Below, in pieces: positions 9,943-21,693 of a stretch of 64,000 bases of DNA. How positions within the stretch are numbered: the first letter of the stretch is position 1; every line of letters starts with the position of its first letter. The stretch covers positions 2,232,001 to 2,296,000 of the forward strand of contig CP085834.1 in NCBI GenBank assembly GCA_020809705.1. The letters are read 5' to 3'. The notes below the pieces were generated by a model that was not told where the DNA came from, made no database searches, and saw only the letters and a program-made list of their open reading frames with translations. Both the position numbers and the translations under genes were made by a program. This DNA is from Calonectria ilicicola. Its lineage: Eukaryota > Ascomycota > Sordariomycetes > Hypocreales > Nectriaceae.

Positions 9943-12900
9943 TTAGCCAGCTTTGAAGGAAATACTTCGATGTCGCAGTTGTCGGTTGTAGCTTCTACGC
10001 TCTGAGTGTTCCTCAAATAGACGAATAACTCTTGTAGACAACGGCTCTGGGATGGGCTTACAGTCTGAAGAATTGGTTGATTTCCTGGTCGTGGCTGTGC
10101 AGTTCTGAGCAAGGTCTACTATGGATTCCCAGGTTATACTCGGGTCTGCCTTGATGTTGTCAAAGACATGGTTAGGCGGAGTAGCGAAGCCGCTTGGGTC
10201 GACTGTCTCACTCTCATCAAACAAGCTGGCGATGGCTCTGAAAACCATCTTCTGTTCTATGTCCTCATTCTCATCCTGGCCATCTTGGGGTTGGGATTCA
10301 TTCGTGTTTGTTGTTTCCTGCATGGACAAGATTTCATCCACTTTTGCGCGCTGACGAAAAGCAAAATCCAAGATTGGTAGAAGCTTATCCAGTATCACAG
10401 TGCACCCTTTCTCTAAGGTTTCACGCAATATCTCCATCCCCATGAGTATGATACCAACGGCCTCGTCGCGTCTCCTTTCACTGAGACATTGTTGGAACTC
10501 ACGTCGTTTGTACGTGAATAACCGGTCGGCTAGATTTCTCACTTGCGCTGGGCTACTGCCACTTGTCTCTTGGCCAATCCGCCCCCACTTCTCCACCCAT
10601 TTCTGGACGATGATATCCATTATTCTCTGGTTTGGGCTGAGAGCTGCTGCGCTTAGAAGTTTCAGCATAGCCTGTCCATACACTTCATCGCCTTGTTTAT
10701 CATTTAGCTTGACAGCACTCTCAAATTTATCCGCGACGATCTGGATCAAATCCCACAACTGCTCCTGGTCTTGAGTTCCAAGGTCTTCCACACTTTGCAA
10801 CGCCGAGATCCAGGATCTTGAGAGCATGAAAGCTAACGGCAGGAATTCCCCTCCTTTCCGGACGGCCGTTAATAATAGCATCACGCCGACGTTAAATAGT
10901 TCCTTGGCCTTATTGAATCTTGAACTTTGCGAGAGCTCATTGTTGGTTAAATGCCCCCTGAGCTCAAGAGTGCGGTTATGCAAGACTCTCCCCAACATTG
11001 CCTCACCGAAGTCAGGGCGCAGCGCTAGATTTTGGAGTGCTTCGATCCACGTTTCAGCAATGAGTTTAATCGCTCGGGGGTCATCTTTAACAATAGCGCA
11101 ATTCAGAATATTTACGGCTGCTACTGTGAGACGGTCTAGGATGTTAGGATAAAATCCTCGGAGACTGTCCTTCTCGGCTGCAGATTCCTGTGACCATGAG
11201 AAAGACCTGACACCATGTTTCAGTAGTGACGGCATTTCCAGTGCAATAGTCATTGTTGAAGCTCTCCGGGGTGTCGGCTGCCCAGTGTCACGCCTCTTTG
11301 CAAGTGGAGACGGGGGTGTAGGAGCTAGGAGCGCAGGGAGAGTCTTGACACTTGCTTGGTCCGTCTGTTGTATTGCAAAACAACAAAGAGTCGATGCTAT
11401 CCGCCGATATCCCATCACATGTTTACTTGGATTCACTGGAGGAAGATGGGGAATTCTGGGTGCGAAGTGAATGTCGAGTTCAGTTGATTTTGCGCTCGAT
11501 GTGTGTGCTCCAGAAGCATGGCCGGTGGTGTCTTGAAGTTCAGGTTCGAGTTGGGGACTGGGACCAGTTTCTTTCTTGTTAGGTGTATACTTCTCAGTTA
11601 AATCTTTGGCCTTGGTGTTGGGTGGTGGTTTAGGTAATTTTGCCTTTGCCTGCTCTTGTATTCGGTCATTCCTGGTAGATGCTTTGTCAATGACAATGTT
11701 GAAAACTTCTTTTCCAAGAATCGCTCTTTGTTCGAGCCCAGATAGACTCTTTCCTGTTTTCTCTATCTGTTTGTAAAAGAATTTTTCGACTTTACCAATC
11801 TGGCTGTTGACCAAAGTTAAGTTGCCTGTTGCCATGGAGATACTAAACCCCCTGGTTAAGGATTTTATCAGCATATTTCCGACATTGAGATTTTTATCGC
11901 CGTATTCTGCCGCTTTTGGATCGCTTTTTTCGAGGAGCTCCTTGATCTCCTCAAAACCCTCAAGATGAGCGGCTTGATAGGCGCTGCCCATGTACCCTGT
12001 AGCCTTTGACACTTCCGCACCATTGGCTAGAAGTAAGCTGACAAGATCTTTGTGCCCGAATGACGCCGCGGCACGAAGGGCTGGTCCATAATCCCCGCTC
12101 GGGTCATTGACGTCTATTTTGTGCTGAATGAGCAAGTCGAAAATTTGTTTGAAAGGCTTTGGATCTTCACCGACGGTGCATCCTGCTGCCGCGGCCGTGA
12201 GAGGGCTACCGTAGGTTTTGTTGCCCACCGACAGATCGAACTTGTTACTATTTAGGAATAGTTTCACAATATCCGAGTGGCCCTTGAACGCCGCTACATG
12301 TAGAGACGTACTGAATGAGAAATTCGTCTTATTCTCATTAAGGGGATCATCCCCGTATCGCGTGAGAATCCGTTCCGCACATCCAGCACACCCGATATGA
12401 GAAACCGCTTGCAGAGCGGTGCCTTGAGAGCTCTGAACCCTGACATCCGCTCCGCCATCGAGCAGTACCTGGATAATGGGCTCGTGGTGTCTGTTGCAGG
12501 CAACAATGAGAGCTGTTTCATCTTGGTTGCTAAGAGTGTTGATTTCGGCCTTCTTCTCAAGCAGTTTCTTCAGTGCCTTCAGGTTTCCATAATCGGAGGC
12601 GTAGTAAATCGGGGTCCGACCACACTTGTCTTGTGCGCCTCCACATTACCTCCGTATTTAACTAGTCCCTCGATCGTGCAAACTATGTCATCATTACGGT
12701 CTCTCTGCGTAATTTCGTTTCGCAGGGACCAATGCATTGCGGTCAAACCTCCTTGATCCTCTTTCCTTAGGTCAAACCATGTACGGTTAACCTCTCCGTC
12801 CGGTGCCGTGAGCGGTTCGATGAGGGAAAAGTAAGCGAATATGTGCTCCAGAGAGACTTCCTTTGGTATTTCTTCATTTATTGACAGCAAATAAATCTGA

Positions 12901-14739
12901 AAGGCGAGTTGGAAGTTTTGCTCCTTGTCTCTCGTTTTGAATAGGCCCACAGCTTGTTGGACCAACTTCTCAGGGCTGATGTAGGGCTCACGTAACTGGA
13001 CTTGATCTTTGGGTCTGAGTACTTCTTTCATAAGACTAGCCCAGTTAAGTGAAGCAAATTCGAGTAGTGGATGATCTTGTAGAAATGGACGGAGGCCACG
13101 GTAGTTGTACCAATGTGCATCACTAAAAGGCCCTCTGGAGAAGTCTGGGCAGCCTAGATGAGCCAAGCAGAGCTGTGCGACCAAGTTCTGACTAGCTGCC
13201 AGCTCTTCTCCCCTAAAGAACTCGTAAATCGAATAATGGTGAAACCGAAAGACTTGAGACTCCTCATCAAATTCGATCAAGTGTTTGCAGATGCGGCCGA
13301 CATTCCTAGGCTGCGCCATCAGGTTGTTGTAGGCTTTCGATTCCACACTTCCGCTCTCCAAATTCAATGTTAGAGCCAAAAGGAATGCTTCTTTTAACAT
13401 GGAGCCCGTTGTATGCGCCAAGAGGGCTACGGCTGTGAGCTTGAGGTTTCGTTCTGTTCTCTTCTTTTCCTGCCTGAATTTGTTGACATAGTCCCTGTAT
13501 GTTTGCGACATCGATTCTGGAATGCAAAGCTCTTTGAGGGCGTCTTCAACGTCTTCCTCAATAATAATCTCACGGATATTTTCCGCCTGCAGCTTAGCCC
13601 ACAGAAACCTAATTATTTAGAAAGGCATGTTAGCACGTGGAATTGGATAGACTGGGGAACACCGACATTCCGTTTGCCTTGCTTTTCAATTCAGAAACGG
13701 CCCTACTTCGGAGTTCTGGGTTCTCGTCAAAGACATCTGAGTTGAGAAAGACGTCAAGGTACTTTTCTATGTCCTGTGTGTTGTCCTTAGGCGTAACACG
13801 AAGACATTCCGATACAGTTGTGGGCAGCGTCTGGTATCCAAAGTCGTCACGTGAACTAATAATCGTAGCCAGTCGAAAGTGATTCCCCTCTTTCCGATGT
13901 TCTTCTGTGACTTCGTTTAGCGCTTGGAGTAGTGTTCGTCGACCATTTTGATCAAGCTGGTCCAGCGCATCTATAACAATGTACACGTCTCGATCAGTAG
14001 TGCTCAAAAACTTGCCAAGCTTGAATGGAACTTCATCATCATCCAACTCATCGGCGCTCGTCGAGCTAGCCTGTTCCCAAAAGGTCTTCATCATTATTTT
14101 TTTTTGAACTCTCCCCTTTCTTTGTCATCTCCGAAAGGGGTGTAAAAGTATAACAAGTAGAAGGGCTCCTTCTTCGCGTCTTTATCGTCCCGAATATACT
14201 CGACCACACGAGACCTAGCAGAATACAGCATCAATATCTCTTCAAATTTCATAAATACTTAAGAAAAGTATTTGCAGTAAACTTATTCTTGTACTCACAT
14301 CAACGTCGTTTTCCCACAGCCGGCTAGATCAAAAGTTAGATGACATCAGGGCACATTGTAGAAGGGTTTCAAAGCACTTACGGACGCCATATACCCAAAG
14401 AAAGGAGGATTGATCGTCTCTCTGGTACCATGACTGGAACTGGGGTGTGTCAAGTAGCCATTGGCAAGTCCCGGTCGGCTTCCACTTTGATCTAGCGTCT
14501 CTGTGCTTTGCTTCGGCTTTTTTCTTCCATTGTAATTGAGGGCCGCCATCGTCTACAGCCTATATTCAGCATTACCTAGGTGTGTGATACAAGGGCCCAA
14601 ACGTACTGATAAATTTATTTCCAACATGAAGTTCAACTTTGCTATGTGCGCCAGTTGTGATTTGGTTCACATGATTAGATATCTGGTGCTGCGTGTCGTA
14701 TGGTATGCAGGAATTTGCTTGCAACAGTCCGACTGACAT
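9943..14739 (-). pseudogene. NACHT-ankyrin NLR-type protein gene with two frame breaks
   Basis: Reconstructed exons are 14739-14607, 14552-14382, 14323-14299 (25 nt), 14214-13667 and 13608-9943, all joined by GT..AG introns in phase. The N-terminal ~45 residues are unassigned. The NACHT NTPase follows: WLLDTPQFQSW, FLWVYGVPGCGKTTLM (Walker A, carried mainly by the 25-nt exon), VYIVIDALDQLDQ (Walker B) and LATIISSRDD. After the winged-helix-like region come ankyrin repeats (about 12.65-11.95 kb: RTPIYYASDYGNLKALKKL, SLHVAAFKGHSDIVKLFL, ALRAAASFGHKDLVSLLL) and a long helical C-terminal region. Two breaks interrupt it. One is at an A9 tract near 14096-14104, where one more A would keep the frame. 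The other is near 12630, where the NVEAH frame changes to the DKCGRTPIYY frame. Known family role: fungal NLR-like ATPases, several of which control heterokaryon incompatibility or programmed cell death. If both breaks are real, the gene is dead or makes only a truncated product. Confidence 0.8.
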
Positions 14740-17700
14740 GGTCTTTTACTCCGTATTGAGCGTCACGGTCCAGTCCACTATGATATTATTGTTTGATCTT
14801 GAAGGTCTGACTTCTAGACATGGGAGTATTTTTGTGGTGCATCTGGTTGTTGAGATGTGGGGTGGTGCTGGATGTATTAGGGAGATCGTCACAGATTAGA
14901 ACAGCTGCCTGAGAATTCAGCTATCAATATTCCAACCAGTAATCTTTTATAGAAAAACCGAGGGAGTCAATTCTCGTCAAGGCCAAAACGCTTCCATGCA
15001 ACTGAATTACGCCACCAGGCCGTACAAAGTTGACACGTTGGCGTGGCAGGCCGCAAGGTGACGAGGACTGAAGCTAAATTCGTCCATGGTAGTGTTGGTC
15101 CACTGAGAAAGCGAGCTACCATCCACTGAGAGCGGGCTTGAAGATTATGAGGAACTGTGGGGTCTGTGGCTGTTGAAGGAACTGATCCACCAAAGCAATG
15201 GAACAGCCACAACCATTACTCAACCAATAAAAGCAGTGATAACCTCTGGGGTGGCTTTTTTGGTCCCTAAATTTTACACGGGTTGGCAAACAATTGGGCG
15301 GTGTATTATCTCATATGCCTTAGTCATATCTATGTGGACAAGCGGCTGGTCTGTCACCAGTTTAAATTTCCTGGATTTGGTCCAATTGTTGAATAAAGGC
15401 TTATCTTGTATTTACAACTAGTCTAGCTGTGCGAACTTTTATTGGCGAGATACAATCTAGAGGACCACTGCAGCCCCATGTAGAGTGAACGTGTATTGGG
15501 CAGTTTACCCGAGAGGTTGAGTCGACAGCATAATTGGGCTGCCATGTAAACATGCACACCTTGGATGTCATGCATGCCTTAATACCCAACCGGCCTTTTT
15601 GGGTCAGGAGGTATTATCTCAGAAATCTCTTCAAAGATCTCGCGCCCTACTGAGTCCATATCATCGAGAAAGACCGCAAGTATGCCTAATTAGCTCCACG
15701 CATCAACTATCTACTAATTTCGCCAAAATAAATTGTGTCTCCTATAAGAGTGGCTACTTTGGGAGGCTCTCTGTACATATTTCAAGACTCGCCGGTCTAG
15801 TCTCAGGGCCTCCGCTTAGTGGTACCGAGCAAACGCTCCATGAAATAAGTAAAGAGATGTGCAAGGGAATGAGCAAACCAAACTTACAAGAGTTGCAATC
15901 CGTGAACGAACATTGAGGTTGGTGGTTGAAGCAAGCTGTAAATAGGGTTTACAGGATAGTCTTTGCGGGACATTGCATGTATAGACACATCCATTGATCA
16001 TCACACATCACCGGCGTGGACACTGGGATTTATCAGCAAGGTATTAAGAGCACCAATAAGGAGAGCGATATCACTACCATGCACTAACCACTTTATTTGA
16101 GGCCTGAGGCCCAAACTTTAGCTCAAGGTTGAAAAAGATGAATGTCTGAAATGTAGCGGTCGCTGCCACGCAGGACGGCGATCAGCCCAATCACAGCCGC
16201 GCCTGGACACTTCTAACCTTAGAAATCAATTAAGGCGATGAATAAAAGGTTCGCGATATATTCAGAATCTGTGAAGATTTGCAAACGACCCTTCAAGCGC
16301 CAATGCTTTGATGCTGACGATATATCTTTCGTTGTATCGAGTTTTTTTTATTAATACAAGTGCACTACAAAACCGAAATCTTTTGTTGTATTTTCATACT
16401 AATGTGAAATGAAGTTGAAAAACTTTTGTATTTTCAGATTAACTTCTTCAGAGGTAAAAGGGGACAGAATTAAAGAGCAAAAGTGGCGTGTTGTAAAAGA
16501 AGTCATGTAAAACCTCACGAATATAATGGACCAATGTCTTGCAAAAAGAAAAGAAGTCCTAGTGACGGGTTACGAATCAGCCGCACTAGAAGGATTTCGG
16601 TTAGTATAAGAAATGTAAAGCTAACCGGCCCAGAGTACCAGAACCTGATCACGGCCAGAATACTCACGCATGATGGTCCGTTGATTTAGCTAACTATAAT
16701 CAAGCCCAACGTTTTTTTTTTTTTATAACACTGCTGGCTCCCCTCGTCCGACTAAATAGTATTGAGTACTAATAGCTTCAATTGTGGAATGAATGCGACT
16801 TTCTACTTTCACAGAACGACCGCAACAAGCCAATGTTAGCTGGCACATAACTGACAAACATTGGCTACATATGCATGTATCAAGCCACCGTTTGCCCTGA
16901 GTATACCAGAAATCGCGAGCTTGCTGAGCAGATTAATAATGCGGAGTCTTGCGGTACCCTAATTGGTCACATTTGCGTGAGACATGGCGTTTAAATACGA
17001 GCCAATATTCAAGTTCTGATTCGCTACACAAATGGGCAGCACAAATGTGCAACACAAACGTGTTGGCAGTGAGCCCATGTACGAGGGGCTGAGGTGGGGA
17101 GCCAGTTTTGATTGGTTGCGGGGTGCTCGGCTCACGCAATTGCGATTTTTGAGACAGTAAGCAGCATAACTAGCATTGCAATTGCCAGGGCAGGATTGGT
17201 TTGTCAACGTCAAGCCTTTTGTCATAGAGAATGCCGACAAAGCCGTAGATTGCTTTGCAGGGCGGATTATGTGGCTAAGAACCCTTCAAATTCTCAATCG
17301 ACAGTGAGGTTGGGCACGGTTCTCACGTTTGTGTTGGAAGATTGTTGCATCACGGCTGTTCAGGAATTTAGATGCATGTTGTAATTAGATCTTTTGAACA
17401 AGAAGTAAACATTTCCTTTAATTGCAACCAGTAGGTCCAAGTGGCACAACAATTGTGTGCTGGGCTGGATACCATCCCCTAGTTTGCATTCAGCCCCTCC
17501 ACCAACTGTGGCCACGTTAGAGACCACCACTGGCACTCAGGTTGCATCTCCACCGTGGCAATCCTCCTTCAAGGTCTCGTAATTATCGAAGCGTCTATCT
17601 AGATGAATGTTTTAGATGCCCTATTTATCAACTGAGGAAATCCAAATGTTAAACCAACATCTCGCACTCGAGGCTCATTGAGAGGCGAGACTGTCAAGAA

Positions 17701-18770
17701 TAAATAGGTGGAGATCCATGATGCTGAATTGCGAGGTGAGCTTAGTCGGGGCCCCAGACAAATAATTCTTCAACTTTCACCAGCCTAGCTCAAGTAGTTG
17801 GAATATTTGATTGGCTATATTATTGTTACTTTACAGCTGTCAGTAAAGATTCTCTTCCGTTTGAAGGGTGGCCTAGCACCGAAAGCAGGTCATATCATGC
17901 GAAACCGCATATGACTAGCCATTGGTCATCAACAACTAGTAGACCACCACCTGCATAATGATATGCTTTCTCTTGAGACCATCCCGATTAGTTAGATGAA
18001 TTAACTAGACAAACTAGTAGCTAGAAAATGACTAAATAGATGGAGTTTTTTCTTCGCCCGTTCACTAGCTGATTGTGCTGGCACGTTTTCTAGGGAAAAT
18101 GATGGTTTTTTATCGTATCGATGCTATTAGGTCGCAATATTGGTTGTCATGTAGACTACATATGCATCTCCTAAATGAGGGAAACGGGGGCACGGAATGC
18201 GACGACGCCAGGAGCAAATACCTGGGAGACGAGGCGATGGTGGATTGGATAGAGGCGCAGTGGGTACAGCACTGAACGCACGCACTACCGGACATGGCGA
18301 TCAATCGCGGTTTAGATCTTCAAGATACGTCAAATCTTTTCTCATAAAGACAATGGAAATTTTCACGTTTATTATTCAGAAACTCTTAGGTTTAGTTAGA
18401 CGATCTGTGCAGCAATATTGGCCGTTTGGCAACGTTGAGGCATTTTTATACTCTGAGTGAGGCACAACTTTGCACTCAGCAAGGTTTTGTCATTGACGAA
18501 CAACGACAAAACCCGCTATTTCGGGCGCCTGACAAAATTTCCCAGTGCTTAAGCGCTATTTCCTATAGTGTGAGAACCGCCACTAAAAAAAGGTCGGCGC
18601 TTAGCAGACACTCAAGCCCTTGCCATTGGATGGTGCCCTTGTCCATGCTAAACCAACAGACGAATAAAAACACGTCTCGCTATGTCGTTTGGGCTGACAT
18701 GTAACCTCATCATCACCAATGTAATCCTCCTCAGTATCTTGCTCTTGCAAACGACAGTATTGCAGAAATC
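14740..18770. other. Gene-poor 4-kb region upstream of the NLR and HET genes
   Basis: No open frame with family resemblance lies on either strand. It contains copy A of a diverged direct repeat (16962-17178) and a homopolymer T run near 16712-16724. No tRNA or transposon protein was seen. Confidence 0.5.
16962..17178 (+). repeat. Diverged direct repeat, copy A (left of HET gene)
   Basis: This aligns over about 220 bp with copy B at 21091-21336 in the same orientation. Shared blocks in the same order include ACATGGCGTT, ATACGAGCC, CACAAATG, GAGGGGCTGAG, TGATTGGTT, CTCACGCAATTG and AGTAAGCAG. Copy B has a ~15-bp insertion after ACATGGCGTT. Several differences are C/T or G/A transitions. No open frame is present. 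Confidence 0.75.
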
Positions 18771-20846
18771 ATGTCTCGGTGCGCGTTTTGCCGCACCTTC
18801 ACCATCGATCAAGAGCGCCATTGCCTCGAATTTCACCCTAACCTCGCCTCCCTCAAGAAGAGTGCCGAAGATGGCTGCGACTTCTGTCTCCTCTGCTGGA
18901 CGGGTTTCCAAAGAGACTGGACCATTGCGCAAATTGAACTTGTCCTCGAGGGGAAACAAAGAGAGGACGTTCCCTTAGTTGATCCAAGCATCTGGATATA
19001 TATCCATTTTCGTGACTACACGCCTGAACTATCTCAACCACAAATACACTTGGCTTGTGGGATACTAGATCCTATCACAGGGAAAAATTTGTCTAACTTT
19101 GGGGTTAATCAGATAGACCTCGTAGTTTATGGGTTGGTCATGCCGCTCCCAAAGTCAACATTTCGTTTCTAAGACCGCTGACACGTTCCCAGAACGGAGG
19201 GGACCCCGACAGGCGACCGCATTCCTGCACGAATCTGTACAGCAGAACAGGAATCTATTCCCCAAGTTACTTTGATCCAGCAATTTATAAAAAATTGCAA
19301 AGGATCACACGAAATGTGTGAGCTGGAAGAGACGTGTGATATGCCAACCAGGGTCATCGATGTTGGCGATCCATCCGCGACAGAGCTGCCACGACTTGTC
19401 ACCACAGACCCAGGAATGCAGGAGCCGTATATTGCTTTATCATACTGCTGGGGTCCTTTAGTAGGCACCTATACCCTTAACCACAAAACGATGGACGACA
19501 TGCTCCGCGGCATAGACGAAACTGTCCTTGTTGCGGCACATCGTGACACGTTCGCGTTGGCTCGATTGCTGGGGATCCGGTTTGTTTGGATCGATGCCTT
19601 ATGCATTATACAAGGAGATGCAGACGATTGGGGGCGCGAATCTCGGCTCATGGCCAAGGTCTACGGAAACGCCACCCTGACCGTCGTTGTGGGAAGAACA
19701 AACGATGCTCGCAATCCCTTTCTTATCAATGATTACAAACACCCCGTCCCTTACTGCGAAATACCCCTTCATGAAGCTCAGCTAGGAAGCGCCATAGTTG
19801 GCTTCAGAAGGTCCACAGACTACGGCGCAGTTGAGACACGTGGGTGGTGTTTGCAAGAGAAGAACCTAAGTCGTCGGATGGTGATTTTTGGCAAGGAGCA
19901 AATGTTCTTCGCATGCCGCAGGGACGAATACTCTGAAGATCGCTATCTCGAAAAAGAGACCAAGTTTTCTCTACACGCTCAACTTGCTATGACGGATGCG
20001 AATCCTTGGTTGAAGAAAAATCGGCTGTTAAAGGAATGGGACGCTACTGTAGTAAACTACTCCAAACGCAAATTGTCAAACCCGCACGACATCTTCGCAG
20101 CTATCGCCTCGGTCGCAGAAGCCCTATCCAAGGCAATGGAATCACGATACTTTGCCGGCCTCTGGGAATGCGATCTTATTCGGAATCTGTTGTGGATGCC
20201 GGGACATATAGTCAGTCCCCGATACTATGAGCCAGCGACAAGACCTCAGCCAACGCAATTTGCTCCTGCTCCAGTCATCAGGGCTCCCTCTTGGTCATGG
20301 GCAGCCATACAAGGTGGCGTTTACCCAATGAGCTTGCAAGCTTTCAAGTCGAACGTGGTCATGGCAAAATACAAACTCCGAGACGATTTCATCCAAGTGA
20401 AGTCGATAACCGAAAATCCCAATCGCTGGTCGTCGGACAACCTTTGTGATTCCAATGTCCTACACATCCCGTCTCGCGAGTTGCAACTTATAGGGCGCAT
20501 TGTGGAAACCACTGTTCTCGCCACCATGCCCACCAGTGATGTTATAGCTGCGCTTAAGAAGCAATCCAGGATACCTTTGGGGATGTTCAGGCATGGGCAG
20601 CTACTTGGTTGGAAAGGGACTGACCAAGAGATCGTAGGTACGGATCTGTCTCATTTCATGGGGCTCGGAACATTTGATATTGTAGAAGAGAGTGTTGAAG
20701 AAGTGTGGTGCCTGCAACTCACTGCCACACAGGGCATGATGCTCAAATTAGAAGATGACGGGAAATTTAGTCGCCTAGGCCTGTTTCAATTCTTCAACTT
20801 GAACCCGCTTGATCATATTGCTGAGGTTGAAGTCAGACTTGTGTGA
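18771..20846 (+). CDS. HET-domain protein (heterokaryon incompatibility type)
   Basis: Two open blocks in the same frame (18771-19169 and from about 19193 to 20846) are separated by in-frame stops at 19170-19181. I infer one intron ending at the CAG at 19190-19192, with a donor at 19154 (39 nt) or 19133 (60 nt); both keep the frame. The N-terminus is the usual Cys/His-containing lead (CAFCRTFTIDQERHC, GCDFCLLCW). The HET domain follows with its landmarks YIALSYCWGP, RFVWIDALCIIQGD, DDWGRESRLMAKVYGNA and the later GWCLQEKNLSRRM. The C-terminal half has the conserved RAPSWSWAAIQG motif. Known family role: HET domains trigger cell death when incompatible strains fuse; many paralogs have unknown triggers. 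The gene lies between two diverged direct repeats in an accessory stretch that also holds an NLR gene. It appears intact. Confidence 0.88.
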
Positions 20847-21693
20847 CACATTTGAAGAAACGAGACATCAGATTATGGGAGATGATGGTGGGAAAGTATT
20901 AGAAAATTCCATAGGGGTCAATAGATGTATAAGTAAGTATCTTGGCTCCACTAAAACAGAATCGGCTAGTCGCAGGCGAGTCGGGAATTCCAGTTCAAGT
21001 TGACGGTAGTGTTTTTATGAATAAATTGTGCCATGGAGCATAAGTGAGCTTGTTGAATGTCTCACAACCATGCATCCTTAACCTGCCCCCATTGGTCGCA
21101 CGTGCATGAAACATGGCGTTATCAAGGAGGATTAATATCCGAATACGAGCCTAGACAAGCAGTCTAATCCGCCACACAAATGAGTAGCGCAAATGTGCAT
21201 CACAATTGTGTTGGACGCCAATGCCACGCATGAGGGGCTGAGCTAGCGAGGCTGCTTGATTGGTTACAATTTGCTTAGCGCTCACGCAATTGTGTGGAAA
21301 GAAATTTAAGAGAGTAAGCAGGCATAATCAGCATCGTCCTTGATAATTTTGTCTTAAAAAGTTGTGGATGGCGTGCCGAGCCTACCTGGGAGCCGTGTTC
21401 GACTAGTCGCCATTCCCTACCCTACGCCCTGAGCCGCTGACAATCTCAATCATTTCGTTTTGGGTCTCGAAAATTCTTGGGGTAGTTATCAGGGAATTCG
21501 TACGAAGATAGTAAATTGAAAGAAGGTATTCCACCCATAAACCAAGCCCAAGGTTTTTTTTTAAAAAAAAAAAACCGTGATTTTATGCAATTCTCCACAA
21601 AACCAATCTTCCCAATACATTAAACAAAAACACAATCAGTTCCTCATTGATTTGAACCCCATTGCTCTTCTTCCATGCTCTCTCACCGACCCA
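20847..21693. other. Intergenic region downstream of HET gene
   Basis: This contains copy B of the diverged direct repeat and a T9-A12 tract at 21554-21574. No gene was recognised. Confidence 0.5.
21091..21336 (+). repeat. Diverged direct repeat, copy B (right of HET gene)
   Basis: This is the partner of copy A at 16962-17178, starting about 4.1 kb further right, with the same orientation and block order. Together they bracket the HET gene. It has no coding content. It could be two copies of a non-autonomous element, or remnants of solo LTRs. Confidence 0.75.
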
